64,000 nt of DNA from Ectocarpus siliculosus (taxonomy: Eukaryota; Sar; Phaeophyceae; Ectocarpales; Ectocarpaceae). The stretch's first letter is position 1; each line of letters opens with the position of its first letter. The stretch is from assembly GCA_000310025.1 (NCBI GenBank), contig FN649757.1, forward strand, positions 259,005-323,004, in the 5' to 3' direction. The position numbers and the translations under genes are program-made. Under the pieces are notes generated by a model. That model did no database searches. It saw nothing but the letters and a program-made list of their open reading frames with translations, and had not been told where the DNA came from. Positions 22,827 through 33,288 of this stretch are shown here, one piece after another.

Positions 22827-23469
22827 GATCCTGTCCTGTGGAGGCGCCATATGCCATTACACGTTGGGTATTTGTTACGGAAAGCACACACGCATACTGT
22901 TTGATGAATACGCGGGCACGGAAGGAAGCCGCGGGGAGGCGTCAAACGAAGGAAATACCCGCATTCTTGATAGGTGAACGAATGTATTGTGAACCTCGTG
23001 TACGATGTGAAATCGCAAGATATGTACTACTGCAATAATGTTGTTGTTCGCAACAACATCGTTTGGCGTCTTTGGCGTTGGAATCTCTCCCCATGGGTTC
23101 AACCTATCCCAGGGTGAGGTACAAACGAAAACGATATATATACCCGGGGAAGAGATTCCTACATTTTTCGATGACACCATGTAAGAAAGACACGCAGAGC
23201 AGAAGGGATCCTTCCCAAAAAAGCAAGCGAAGCACAGTCCATCGGTCCACTAGGAGCTGGGCCACAAACAAATGACGGCAGCAGTATCTTTCCGCGTGGT
23301 TACTTTTTCGCTCAAACTCGGCGAATACTGGCTCGAGCGTTACCCGATGACTCTGGTGTGGCACTCCGTATCCAAACAACCCGTTCCACTCTAACACTGT
23401 GAATATATATTTCAACGATTGCCCGTGCTGCCTCCCACACTGGTTCGTCAATACTTCCTTTCTTTGCAG
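22827..23469 (+). other. arm-conserved sequence upstream of the acidic exon
   Basis: Sequence shared with the right arm (about 54912-55450) includes CACGGAAG, GAAATACCCGCA, AACCTCGTGTACGATGTGAAATCGCA, a GGTTCAACSTATCCCAG block and AAGCACAGTCCATCGGTCCACT. A 55-bp left-only insertion lies at about 23018-23075. Upstream exons of the acidic-exon gene probably lie here, but frames disagree between the arms and I could not fix them. Confidence 0.45.
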
Positions 23470-24034
23470 GATATACGAGGGTGTCATCGCGAGTCAAGGC
23501 TTGAGTGTTTTCTCCACCCCGACCCTCTGCACTGGCAACTCCGCCGGCTCACAAGGGACTCAGCGCACGGAAGATAATCTGCAGGCTCCTGATAAGGAAC
23601 ACCCTAGCAGCATCGTGTCGGCCGGTGTCACTGCCGACGATGCTACCGGCTCGATCATGGTTGCCTCTTGCAGCAACGCAGACAAGCCAATGGCATCTAC
23701 TAGGTCGTGGGAATCGTACCAAGAGTCTGCACCACAAATGAACCCACCTGTCGGAACGAGCCTGTCTCCTTCGCATCTCCACCTCGAACCGGTCAGGGGA
23801 AGCACAAGTGATGATACTGACGTGTTCAGCGGTGGGGTCGAGGGATGTGGTGGTGGTGGTGTCATTGCTGGCTTGGTACCACAAGTATCCGATATGCCCG
23901 TGACATCCCCTAGGTTAAGCGAGGTGGACGGGACCACGCACAGGGATGATGCTATTACCGCAGCAGACTGGCTAGATATTTCTCAGGCCATGATGGATGC
24001 AGGTGACGACCAGAGTCCGAGGCTTCTATTTTGA
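23470..24034 (+). CDS. terminal exon of an unassigned acidic Gly/Ser/Asp-rich protein, left-arm copy
   Basis: A 565-nt exon begins after the acceptor CTTTGCAG and runs in frame to TGA at 24032-24034 (about 187 codons). It opens IYEGVIASQGLSVFSTP. A Ser/Thr/Pro-rich middle part includes STSDDTDVFSGGVEGCGGGG, and the end is acidic (DDAITAADWLDISQAMMDAGDD). The right-arm copy has exactly the same length and keeps the last 60 residues almost unchanged while the middle drifts. That is the pattern of a constrained C-terminal domain. The acidic, hydrophobic-spaced end resembles a transactivation tail, but I recognise no family. Upstream exons are undefined. Confidence 0.6.
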
Positions 24035-24589
24035 CGATTTTCTTTTCTTTTACCAGCCTTTGATGCGGTCTCGTATGCTAGCTCTTGGATGTTTGTACGT
24101 GAGCTGCTGTTTCGCCCGTTGGTAGAATACAGAAGTAGTACATACAAGTAGTCGAGCTACGCCGGCTTGCTTCCTGTTTATCGGCAGACTCAGTGATGCT
24201 CACTCAGCCGCGGCAAGGGCGGTACACTGAGGCACAACATCACCGTCCGCCTCTACTCAGGTTTCACATGCAGGATGCATGCATATTCTCCCAGGATACC
24301 CTCTCGATTTTATTTATCATTATGTCGTTGTCTGTTTGTCTTTTCTCATTTTTGGCCGGGTTCTATCATCTCCCGGATCAGTTTTTCCTTTTGTGTCCTA
24401 CAGTACGCGTCAGCGGACAAGAAACGTCACAATCGGGTCGACGCTCAGATTCTTGTTTCGTCGCCACTGTGACCAAAGGTTATTGTATAGAGTGTAGTGT
24501 AGGATCACCGCTGAGCTGTGTATGTTAGAGTTATTTTGATGTTACTCGTGAAGTTTTGCTCCACTGTTTCCTAACGAAGACCGGGAAAA

Positions 24590-24825
24590 TCTTGACTTCG
24601 GGCCCGTACTGGATATGGTAATACCGCATTTGCATTTTTTTTCTGCATCATTTGTTTTGTATTCGTTCTTGAAAGGTGCATCCGTCTTTTGGTAGTTGGC
24701 TTGTGACCACGGAAGGCGTCCGCGTCAGTTGGGCTAGTACGGACATCAGAAACCACTGAGCGGAGACTGGAAAGGTTTTTAATGTGGAGACAATAAGAGC
24801 AATCTACTGCAGACCTGTAGAATAA
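24590..24825 (-). repeat. dispersed repeat at the inner end of the left arm
   Basis: Read on the minus strand, this has CTTCACATT near one end, then TTTCCAGTCTCCGCTCAGTGG, CCAACTGACGCGGACGCCTTCCGTGGTCACAAGC and finally CCAGTACGGGCCCGAAGTCAAG. The same order occurs at 53555-53800 (right arm, +), and part of it at 43330-43520 (+). Its position exactly at both inner arm borders is notable. Confidence 0.7.
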
Positions 24826-24839
24826 ACAGTGAACTGCTA

Positions 24840-25035
24840 TCTTGATTTCAAAGGAGGCGTCTGGAGGTAGACGTTTAAAAGTATGTTTACAGCAGCCTCT
24901 ACTCTCGCCCTGTGCGAGAGTCAGCGATATTTGTTTGTCGCGGTGCCTTCCGACTGGTCGTGTGTCTGTTGTGCGATTTCGGGTGCTCTTGCGTCTATTT
25001 TCAATATTTTGTAACGTCAAAGTTCCTTGTCCATG
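24840..25035 (+). repeat. dispersed repeat, copy 1 (pair with 49030-49245)
   Basis: Blocks TCTTGATTTCAAAGGAGG, GTGGAGGTAG-like, GAGCAGCCTCTACT, GCGATGCCTTCCGACTGGTC-like and TATTTTCAATATTT recur in the same order and orientation at 49030-49245. No gene is apparent. Confidence 0.65.
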
Positions 25036-25867
25036 ATCCCGGAAACCGAAAGCCGAGTCGCAGTCAACGAAGCGGCACAGCAATTATTGTTGGCACAGCA
25101 ATTATTGTTGAATATTGGACTTTCGGTGACCAATACAACCTCACTCCACACGACATGAAGATTGAGATAGGGTCGATGACATCGAACAAACCACAAGGCG
25201 TAGAACACAATGAGCTAACCAACCCAATGCGCTCGGTCATAGACAACATTTGCAATGCGCCCTTGATGCCGGGGAGGTCTCCGGCTATAATGCCACTCAC
25301 CAAGAAACACACAATCTCGATACACCTATATGCTACGAGGTGGGGGGCGCCATGCAACACGGAGGGCCTTGAGGATCCTGTGGCTGATAGTGGTCAACAG
25401 TAGTCCCGGAGAGGAGGTGGAACAAAAACCACAGTACCTCGAGATCAGCGAGTAGGCCAAGACCACAGTTCAGAAAACAGTCAGCAGGCAAGAATATGAT
25501 AAAGTTAAGCAAAGAGAAATGCGGGCAGACGTGTGGAGTGAGGCCTTCCCGCTTGTCAGAATTCGTGAGAAAAATTCACGTCCACCGAACGGTGCAACCA
25601 ATGAAAGAGAAAAGACAGAGGACTGATCACTGATACAATTTCATACTGTGGCGTATCGTCGGCCACGTTGCGATATTTTCAACACGAATACAATGCATGA
25701 ATGGATACTCATCAATAAATTACTTCCATGACAGGCGAAACCAAGTACATGAGGCAGAGGACGAATTTTGCGCCATCTGTCTACTCCAACTGGGAGTTAC
25801 CTTTTGAAGGAACGTGAACGAAGTCTCACCACCTCTGGTGTGCCGCGAGCGCACGGCCGACTCACCC
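25036..25867. other. no gene recognised; one unassigned ORF
   Basis: A plus-strand frame from about 25070 to 25403 contains a plausible but unassigned peptide (YWTFGDQYNLTPHDMKIEIG, then MPLTKKHTISIHLYATRWG). A short ATTGTTG direct repeat lies at its start. Nothing else is recognised. Confidence 0.3.
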
Positions 25868-26350
25868 CATGGTACCGCGGCACAAGCCAGGATATCGCTC
25901 AAACACCTCAAGGCAGCGGTCCATTATCCCCGGGGTGGCATCTAGATCACCCTGTGCTGCCTTAACAAAGAAAGGGGTTATGCAGGATCGGGTTTTCCAG
26001 TACGAAGATCGAGGGCGGAAGCGGACGTTTCTTTGGAGATGACCAACCGCAGCAGTGGCATTTTTCATGGGCAGTCGTCCGCAAGCAAAGGGGGCATGCG
26101 GAAGCAGAGGTTGAGTTTGAATCAGTGACTTCTGAAGCTTGCATCGATCACATGGGTCACCGTGTAACAGCGCGCAACTGACATTTCACATCGCCGCAAC
26201 AAGATATTCAACATCTGCCATCGACAAGAACAGTTGGGGTTCAATCGTACATTATGGTAATGCATGGGCGCATACATTGACGTCTCCATCGCCCCCCCAG
26301 CTTAGGCGATGACGACAAGGCTGCCGACACCAGAGCGAACCTTTGGTCTG
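25868..26350 (-). pseudogene. remnant of a third Zn2Cys6-family gene
   Basis: Two pieces match exons 10 and 12 of the arm genes, in the right order on the minus strand. At 26350-26306 the frame RPKVRSGVGSLVVI parallels RPYIRTGVGGLLIN after a conserved CCAG acceptor, but the donor GT is lost (reads GCCTAAG). At about 25975-25868 KAAQGDLDATPGIMDRCLEVFERYPGLC parallels the exon 12 block ending CVEVFELYPGVC and keeps the GTGAGTC donor. I could not find convincing counterparts of the zinc cluster or the last exon. It is a decayed paralogue, perhaps broken up further by the Copia insertion about 0.8 kb away. Confidence 0.65.
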
Positions 26351-27153
26351 CTGGCCAGGGTCATAGCACCCCATGTCGACATGCAGGCCGATTACATTGA
26401 ATGTACAAGGTCATACGTAGGGAAGGTGCGAGCGAACAATATTGGGCAAAATCTTCTTGAATGTCCAGGCCAAGCAGTGGTCGATGCACTACTGAACGCA
26501 TTGGTTGTTGGTCGCAGTGTCCAAGCGGTACATCAATGCACAAAGCAAAGGGAATGACCGCATTTGAAGGTTGCCTCTTCACCGGCAGCCCTCCAGATAT
26601 CGCAAGTGGGCCGGATTTGAGCAGGGCCTCTCTACCGTGCGCTCCATCACGATCAGGCTGAGACTGAAATTGCTCCTGATGTTGTTGGGACAGAAACCAC
26701 CTCCGTTTGCGGTACGTGTACTGGCTGTCCTCACACACCACTTGCAACCACACGTATTGTGGGGGAAACAGACCGTAGCTCTGAGCAAAGTATAGTGGTG
26801 TGAATGTCGCTGCGTCGTGTCACCCGAGCCGTAAGCCCACGTCCCTTTGAGCACCAACTATGGTACCGCGGTCACTGATTTCGAGGGCAACGGGGCATAT
26901 TTGTCGTGCTGCCTGTGGCACTAAGGACGGACCTCCAACTACTTGGACAATGTTGTCACCCTGAGCTGCGACAGCGACAAGCAGAGCAAGAAAACTGGTT
27001 CAAGAGAACACGAAGTCCAATCTCAGCGCAGAACTCCTATTCCAAAACATCATTGAAAATGAATCGGCGAGGAAGCTGGAAATGTATTACTCACAAGAAG
27101 TTTCGAACTGCAGCTTGACATTTCAGGATTGGACGAAGGAGTGCCGTTTGAAT
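26351..27153. other. degenerate sequence upstream of the pseudogene
   Basis: This probably contains decayed earlier exons of the minus-strand pseudogene; only weak resemblance to exon 9 (VMERTVERPCSNP) is visible at about 26650-26600. A plus-strand frame from about 27000 also stays open across the Copia target site. I treat that as chance. Confidence 0.3.
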
Positions 27154-27407
27154 TGTTCGTGGGTCTACGGACATGGTTTGGATATGTTAGCCGTACGTAC
27201 AAGTGTGACGCAGATGGTGTAGAACCTTTTAGGTAGGGGTGCGGTGATGATGCACCGGGGCCCCCTTTTGTTGTGTGCAGCAGCCCTGCTGCCACTCCTC
27301 CTTTCTGAGCACGACAGCGCCCTGGGTACGGGCGTTGCCTCACCGTCTGAAGTTAATACACTACACAAACAATACCCGATAAGTACGCGGAGTACGGCCG
27401 ACAAACA
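27154..27407 (+). repeat. 5' LTR of the Copia element
   Basis: 254 bp, TG..CA ends, identical to 33030-33283. It should hold the element promoter and R region; no TATA box was assigned. The bases after it (CTCTAGAGTTTAG) do not match the initiator-Met tRNA primer site common in Copia elements. Confidence 0.95.
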
Positions 27408-27455
27408 CTCTAGAGTTTAGATTCTTTGTCCCTCGAGGGATAGCCGCATCGGGAG

Positions 27456-30254
27456 ATGGCTGTGTCGGACAGCGGTTCGGTCGAAGGGCTGGGGGAAGAG
27501 ACCTCAGCCATGCAACAGCAACACGCCGAGGACCCGGCGATTGCGAGACTGGAGGGCCAGTTATCGCAGCTGATGAGCATAGTAATGGAGCTTAAGAGGA
27601 AGGAGCCTGGCGACGCCGTGGCGGGCGATGCCAGTAGGGGCGGCGGTGCTGCCGTCCCAAGCCAGAGAGAGTCCTTGCCGTCAGAGGGCGGCGGGGCATT
27701 TTCCCGGGAAGCGGCCCGTGATGGGCCAAATCACCCGCGGGAAAGCCGCTGGGACAACATACCGGGAGCGAGTCCTGGGGTTCCAGCGAGAGTGGGGCCT
27801 GGCGTAGGAGCTGACCGCGGGGAAGCGAGGGGGTTAAACCCCCCAGGTGAGATACCCGCAACTCGTGGTAATGGTGATTACATCGATAGCTTCAATCACT
27901 CGAAGAAAGTGAACGTGGTGGCCCCTCGCCTTGAGGGGGGCCGCAGCAGCGGATTTAGCACGTGGCGAAAAGCTTTCATCCAGGCCGCTAAGACCGTGGA
28001 ACTAGACGGTCAATTCATCGGGAGTACTGAGAGACATGCCCCCGTGGGCGACCCGAGCATGCCCACCTCCACACTTTACAACGACTTGCGCTACACTAGG
28101 AGCGAGGTCGCACGTGGGCTCGCCGCGTTCCACTTCATCACTACCGCCGTGATGAAAGAAACCGACAAAGCGGTCGTCAGTAGTTGTGTGACGGCGAAGG
28201 GGGTCCTCACGGAGCTTGAAAAAGTTTACGACCCCGAGTCGCAGGGATCCAAACAAGCCCTGATGAAAGAGAAGTTCCGCTTCTCGATCCCGGCACACAG
28301 CAGCAGCAATCCAATCGAGCACCTAAGCAAGCTCGAGCAGATATACATGCGCCTACGCGAAAAGGGGCTCAACGCTGACACACCATTTGTCCTCGCACAC
28401 TTCGTCGACTCGCTTCCACCCGAGTACCAACAAGCGAAGTTCCTGTTGGAGACGGCGACAAAGCTGGACAGGGGCGAGATCGTCAGGATCGTAAGCACGG
28501 TGCACGCGAGCCTCCCGGAGGGGAGGAAGGCCCCGAAGGGCCAGCACAAGGCGGAGCATGCTTTCCTCGCGAGCGACGGTAACAGCAGGGGTGGAGCGCC
28601 CGGCCGCAGCAGCGGCGGCCGCAACAAGGGTGGCGGCGGCGGTGGTGGCGGCCAGAAGGGGAAAGGGGGTGGCAGCAAGGGCGGTGGGGGCGGTGGTGGT
28701 GGCAACAGCGGCGGAGGCGGCGGCGGCGGTGCAAGTAGCATGCACGGCCGCTGCTTCCGGTGCGGAGAGAAGGGGCACCAGGCGGCCGCCTGTACCAAGC
28801 CAGAGCCCCTGCGATGCGAGAAGTGCCTGGGCTACGGACACGACAAGAGCACGTGCTCGTCCGAGCAGGCGGTGCTCGCGGTGGAGCTGCCGGTCTTGGA
28901 CGCCACCGCACTGGACGTGGCAGAGGAGGCGCTAGTGGTCCGTGACTTCACAGGCGAGTGGAACAGAGTCGTTGATCGAGGGGGTGTAGAGCAGGCCAGG
29001 CAGGAAAGGTTTGTGGCCGATACCGGCGCAACCAACCACATGTTCCCGAGCGCTAACGCGTTCGACAACTACCATGAGTGCGATCGACGTTTGAGTGTCG
29101 CCGCAGGGAAGCAAGCCTTCGCCATCGTAGAGTATGGCGACGTGAGGGTGACCATCGGTTCTCGCGTTGGGACCACAGACCTGTGGTTGAAACGGGTCGC
29201 TCATGTGCCAGAGCTCAACTACAACCTCGTGTCCCTCACAGCCCTCTTGAAACAAACCAAGGGCCGCTTAGCCGCAGACGAGCACGAGTTGGAGGTGTTC
29301 GTTGGTGGGGGGGAGTCGGTGTACTTCCCTCTATGGGGGGACCTGTTCGTTCAGACTGGTCACCGCATAGAGTCGGGTAGGGAACTAGCCTGTGCCATAA
29401 TTGCTCCTGGTATCGCGAAAGCGAACCGCACCCCCGTTGACATCAACGACTTCCACTGCGCGCACGGCCACTCCCACGAGGTGCTGCTGAAGAACACGGC
29501 GAAGCAGCAAGGAGTGACGCTGGTGGGCCAGCTCCGGGAGTGCACGGGGTGCTCGACGGCAAAGGGGCTATCCAAGCCCATCCCCAACAGGACGTCAACC
29601 CGAGCAGTTAAGAAACTGCAGAGAGTTTTCGTGGATTTGAGTGGGAAGGTAAGGGTGCAGAGCTTGGGGGGGAAGTGGTACACTCTCATTGTAAGGGATG
29701 ACTGCACGAGGTGGAACCGCGTCTACTTCTTGAAAAACAAGTCAGACGCTGCAGAGGCATTCGGGAGATACCTAGCGGAAAACAGGGCAGACGCAGCCCC
29801 ATCCGAGGTCATGGTCGTGCGGTCTGACAACGGAGGAGAGCTTTTCGAGGGAGAGTTCGGAAAGCTGTGCCGCAAGTATTGCATCAAGCAGGAGTTCACC
29901 CCCGCATACAGCCCAGAATACAACGGTGTAGCTGAGAGAGCACTGGGACTGATAAAGGATGCAGCACTAGCCGCCCGCATACAAGCGCCGATTCTTTACC
30001 CCGAAGCACCAAGCTACCCCTCCCTTTGGGCCGAAGCCACAGCTTGGGCATGCAACGCCCTGAACTGCACCTCCACTCACATCCAACCCGGACAAGAAAT
30101 CGCCGTACGAAATGTGGCACGGGCACCCACCTCCCCCAGAGGCGACGTACCCGTTCCTCAAACCCGCCGTATACAAGGTCAAGCGCACGCACAAGTCAGA
30201 GCCGAAAGCAAAAAAGTGTTTTTACCTCGGCCCTGGAATCAACACAAACCGTGA
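27456..30254 (+). CDS. Copia Gag-protease-integrase frame
   Basis: The frame opens with an ATG at 27456, 49 bp past the 5' LTR. Gag has a Gln-rich coiled start and a UBN2-like capsid region (around residues 230-340). A poly-Gly tract (about residues 390-425) precedes two zinc knuckles, CFRCGEKGHQAAAC and CEKCLGYGHDKSTC. Protease carries the DTG triad (ADTGATNHMF, about residue 525). Integrase has an HHCC zinc site (H..H..CTGC), then the Asp of FVDLSG, Asp of RSDNGGE and Glu of GVAERAL. After CNALNCTSTHIQP (about 30090) the homologous reading (SPYEMWHGHPP) continues in the +1 frame, so the last 50 codons of this frame are off-frame. This could be a mutation, an assembly indel or recoding. Confidence 0.9.
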   Translation: MAVSDSGSVEGLGEETSAMQQQHAEDPAIARLEGQLSQLMSIVMELKRKEPGDAVAGDASRGGGAAVPSQRESLPSEGGGAFSREAARDGPNHPRESRWDNIPGASPGVPARVGPGVGADRGEARGLNPPGEIPATRGNGDYIDSFNHSKKVNVVAPRLEGGRSSGFSTWRKAFIQAAKTVELDGQFIGSTERHAPVGDPSMPTSTLYNDLRYTRSEVARGLAAFHFITTAVMKETDKAVVSSCVTAKGVLTELEKVYDPESQGSKQALMKEKFRFSIPAHSSSNPIEHLSKLEQIYMRLREKGLNADTPFVLAHFVDSLPPEYQQAKFLLETATKLDRGEIVRIVSTVHASLPEGRKAPKGQHKAEHAFLASDGNSRGGAPGRSSGGRNKGGGGGGGGQKGKGGGSKGGGGGGGGNSGGGGGGGASSMHGRCFRCGEKGHQAAACTKPEPLRCEKCLGYGHDKSTCSSEQAVLAVELPVLDATALDVAEEALVVRDFTGEWNRVVDRGGVEQARQERFVADTGATNHMFPSANAFDNYHECDRRLSVAAGKQAFAIVEYGDVRVTIGSRVGTTDLWLKRVAHVPELNYNLVSLTALLKQTKGRLAADEHELEVFVGGGESVYFPLWGDLFVQTGHRIESGRELACAIIAPGIAKANRTPVDINDFHCAHGHSHEVLLKNTAKQQGVTLVGQLRECTGCSTAKGLSKPIPNRTSTRAVKKLQRVFVDLSGKVRVQSLGGKWYTLIVRDDCTRWNRVYFLKNKSDAAEAFGRYLAENRADAAPSEVMVVRSDNGGELFEGEFGKLCRKYCIKQEFTPAYSPEYNGVAERALGLIKDAALAARIQAPILYPEAPSYPSLWAEATAWACNALNCTSTHIQPGQEIAVRNVARAPTSPRGDVPVPQTRRIQGQAHAQVRAESKKVFLPRPWNQHKP

Positions 30255-30640
30255 TTGCGTGCGCATCCTGAACGAAAAACGCCAAGCGATCACCACTCGC
30301 AACTTCACCTGGCAATCTGTGCCCACCGCCCCGACCGCGCACCCCCAGCCGCTGCCTCCCATTGCAGAGGAGGACGAGGAGCTCACGACTGGGGAGCACG
30401 AGGGCGGGGGGGGTGCGTCATGCCACGGTGGAGGGAGGGCGGAGGGAGAACCTGAGGATGGAGGTTTCCACCTTGACACGACGGCAAACCCGGGGCCCGC
30501 GGAGCCGCCCGCGCGCGATGCGCCGGCGGCGCCGCCGGCCGCGCCCGAGGAGTCGGGCGCGGGCGACGCTGGCGATGGCGCCCCCTCGAGCAGGGAGGGC
30601 GCGAGCGTCGCCCCATCTACCACGTCGACCGGGGATGGCC

Positions 30641-30668
30641 GATGTGGGCGGCGGCGAGGACGACCGCC

Positions 30669-30707
<39 letters not shown>

Positions 30708-32719
30708 GTGGCGGCAGCGACAGCGGCAGCGACACGGATATTCCGGCGCTCCGCGGGCCCGAGGAACGTAGGCTCGCCCGCTTTGGCGAGCCGGCCGAAC
30801 TCACCAGCCGCCGACTCAGGGAGAACCCTCGCCGGAACACGAGGTACGAGTCGTCAACGAGTGCCGAAGGTCTGCTCGCCCGCCATGCATCGGCGGCCGG
30901 GCTGCCCACCCTGCCCATCAACAGCACGGAGGAGTACACCCACTGGATGCTCGCGTGTGTGGTCGACGTGGTGGAAGGGCTAGAGGCGAGGGCGGTGCAA
31001 GCGCTGCTGTGCGAGAGCGCGGAGGAGGCCAACATCGCGCGCCAAGAGGCCGAGGACTTCCTGCTGGGAGCGGAGGACCTCGTGCTCAACTTTCCAGACG
31101 CCTTCGTGAGGGCCCTGGCGTCGACCGAGCTGAGTACAGAATCCCCCATAGGCAAGCGTCCGAGTGACGTTGAATCCCCCCCCATGACCGTAGCCGGCGT
31201 TGCCAAGTCTGTGTACAGAGAGGGGTGGGAACAGGCCATGAGGGAAGAGTTCGATGGGCACTTGGACACGGGAACGTTTTCATTCGTAGACGGTACGCCA
31301 GAGGGGCGTAGACCTGTGAGTTCTAAGTGGCGTTTTACTTGGAAGACGAACAAGGAGGGGAAAATCGAGAAGTTCAAAGCGCGTCTGGTCGCTAGGGGTT
31401 TTTCGCAAATTCCGAATGTGGACTACTTCTACTCATCCTCCCCTTGCCCATCATCCGCATCCATTAAACTGATGCTTGCGGTAGCCAATGAGAAATCATT
31501 GAAACTCAACCACTGGGATGTCAAGCAGGCGTTTACACACGCTAAGTTAGACGAGGATGTGTTCTTGAGGCTCCCCGCGGGGTGCGGGGAAAAATCCCAC
31601 AAAGTTGTGAAGGCTGAGCGTGCTATTTACGGCTTGAAGCAGAGCGGCAGGCAGTGGGGGTACCACGCTGCCGACACGCTTGTAGAAAACGGGTTCGAGC
31701 AGTGCAAGGCGGACCCGTGCGTCTTCCGCAAGATGAAAGACGATGTCGTGGTGATGATTATCGTGATTTATGTGGATGACATTTTGGTGGCTGGGTCTGA
31801 TGATGATTGCAAGGAGTTGCTCGCTTCCCTCAACAAGGCATTCCCCACCAAAGACCTTGGGGAGTGTGTGTGGTTCGACGGGTGTGCCGTTGAGAGAGAC
31901 CTAGAGGCTGGGACCCTTAGAATCTCCCAAACCGCGTACATTGACAGCATCGTGAATCGCTTTGATGTGCAATCGACCTCCCCCATCCCTGCTTCCCCTG
32001 GTGCCGACCTAGGGCCGAAGCGAGATGACGAAAGTGGAGGGGAGTGGCCGGTGAGGGAGGTCATCAGCAGCATGATTTGGGTGTCGACGTTCTCGCGCCC
32101 GGACATCTCGTTCGCTGTGCGTGCGGTAGCGCGCCACGCCCATGCCCCTGCCGAGAGGCACTGGGAGGCGATACGGAAGATCCTCGCCTACCTCAAAGAG
32201 ACGAGGGACCTCGGGATCACCTATAAACGGGGATCGGGGCTGGGGCTGGCGGTGTACGTGGACGCTAGCTACGCCGACGCTGAGGATAGACGTTCGGTGT
32301 CAGGGCTGGCAACAACGGTTGGAGGAACCGTCATCAGCCACGGTAGCAAGACGCAAGCTATCGTATCTTTGTCGTCCACGGAGGCAGAGTACATTGCTGC
32401 CGGAGAGGGTGTGAAAGAAGCTTTGTTTGTGCGTGCAGTGCTCTCGTTTATTGCCCCAGAGACCAGTGGCGGTAGCATTCAGGTCCTTGAGGACAATCAG
32501 GGGGCGATGGCCTTGGTGCAGAACCCCCTTAGCTCAGCGCGTAGCAGGCACATCGACGTGCGGTACCACTTCATTCGTGGATTGTTTAGGTCGGGTGACA
32601 TCTCGATCAAGTTTGTGTCGACGTCGGAGCAACATGCAGACATGCTCACCAAGGCTCTTAACAAGAGCAACCTGCAGTACCACCGGAAAAAGCTGATGAA
32701 TTTGCCGGAGCTTCTGTAG
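30641..32719 (+). CDS. Copia reverse transcriptase-RNase H frame
   Basis: The integrase tail and an acidic Pro/Ala linker are read in a different frame between about 30096 and 30640. From about 30640 the RT-RNase H frame takes over and runs to TAG at 32717-32719. It starts with a Ser tract encoded by (AGC)n. The RT has FKARLVARGFSQ, the first catalytic region NHWDVKQAFTHA, IYGLKQSGRQW and the active-site box YVDDILVAG (near 31770). RNase H has VDASYAD, LSSTEAEYIA and EDNQGAM, and the family-typical RSRHIDVRYHFIR and HADMLTKAL near the end. The frame is fully open, consistent with recent activity of a sister copy even if this copy is disabled. Confidence 0.9.
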
Positions 32720-33029
32720 GATTTTCTAGCGCTTGGGGAAGGTCATGTATACCATGCGGGGAAAGATGCATTACTGTCGCGGGCTGTGTCCCAATGGCAG
32801 GAGTAGGAGGCTTGCCTCGCATTCTTGTCTTCGCCTTGGCCTTCCTGATAAGTGCGGCCGTTGTGATCCGCCGTGATAGCAATGGTTTGTGTTGGATGGG
32901 GTTTATTTTCGAGGGGTTTTGCCCGGGCGCCGGGTTTCCCCTCGACCACCGTATTGGCATTTTATTGATGTATCCGGGGTGTTTTTGCCCCACTGATGGT
33001 TAGTCACTTGCGTGAAGAACCAGGGAGGG
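32720..33029 (+). other. Copia 3' untranslated region
   Basis: Non-coding sequence between the pol stop and the 3' LTR. It includes short G-rich and C-rich tracts and ends in the purine-rich AGAACCAGGGAGGG, the probable plus-strand primer site. Confidence 0.7.
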
Positions 33030-33283
33030 TGTTCGTGGGTCTACGGACATGGTTTGGATATGTTAGCCGTACGTACAAGTGTGACGCAGATGGTGTAGAA
33101 CCTTTTAGGTAGGGGTGCGGTGATGATGCACCGGGGCCCCCTTTTGTTGTGTGCAGCAGCCCTGCTGCCACTCCTCCTTTCTGAGCACGACAGCGCCCTG
33201 GGTACGGGCGTTGCCTCACCGTCTGAAGTTAATACACTACACAAACAATACCCGATAAGTACGCGGAGTACGGCCGACAAACA
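33030..33283 (+). repeat. 3' LTR of the Copia element
   Basis: 254 bp, identical to the 5' LTR by eye; followed by the TGAAT target duplication. Confidence 0.95.
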
Positions 33284-33288
33284 TGAAT

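Larger units (their letters stand above)
9190..24825 (+). repeat. left arm of a giant diverged inverted repeat
   Basis: Reading + from about 9190 corresponds to reading - from 64000. The match covers the ATCACCTCCTT..GATACCATTCA border, the transcription-factor gene, the acidic-exon gene and a closing dispersed repeat at about 24590-24825. Identity by eye is roughly 80-90% in exons and lower in introns. Relative to the right arm, this arm has three extra segments: 10662-11613 (hAT-like), about 18180-22310 (composite) and 22508-22826 (SINE). The spacer to the other arm is about 28.7 kb. Confidence 0.9.
27154..33283 (+). mobile_element. complete Ty1/Copia LTR retrotransposon
   Basis: Two 254-bp LTRs (27154-27407 and 33030-33283) begin TGTTCG, end ACAAACA and are identical as far as I can read. 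The element is flanked by a perfect 5-bp duplication TGAAT (27149-27153 and 33284-33288). The domain order Gag, protease, integrase, reverse transcriptase, RNase H is that of Copia (Pseudoviridae-type) elements. A purine-rich stretch (AACCAGGGAGGG) precedes the 3' LTR. Identical LTRs indicate a recent insertion. The coding region is nevertheless spread over three frames. Confidence 0.97.

Noticed and set aside
28226-28911. Minus-strand Pro/Leu/Arg-rich ORFs.
   Set aside because: They are shadows of the GC-rich poly-Gly region of Copia Gag.
30418-31377. 319-codon minus-strand ORF.
   Set aside because: It lies antisense to Copia RT coding sequence and reflects its codon bias and poly-Ser tract.
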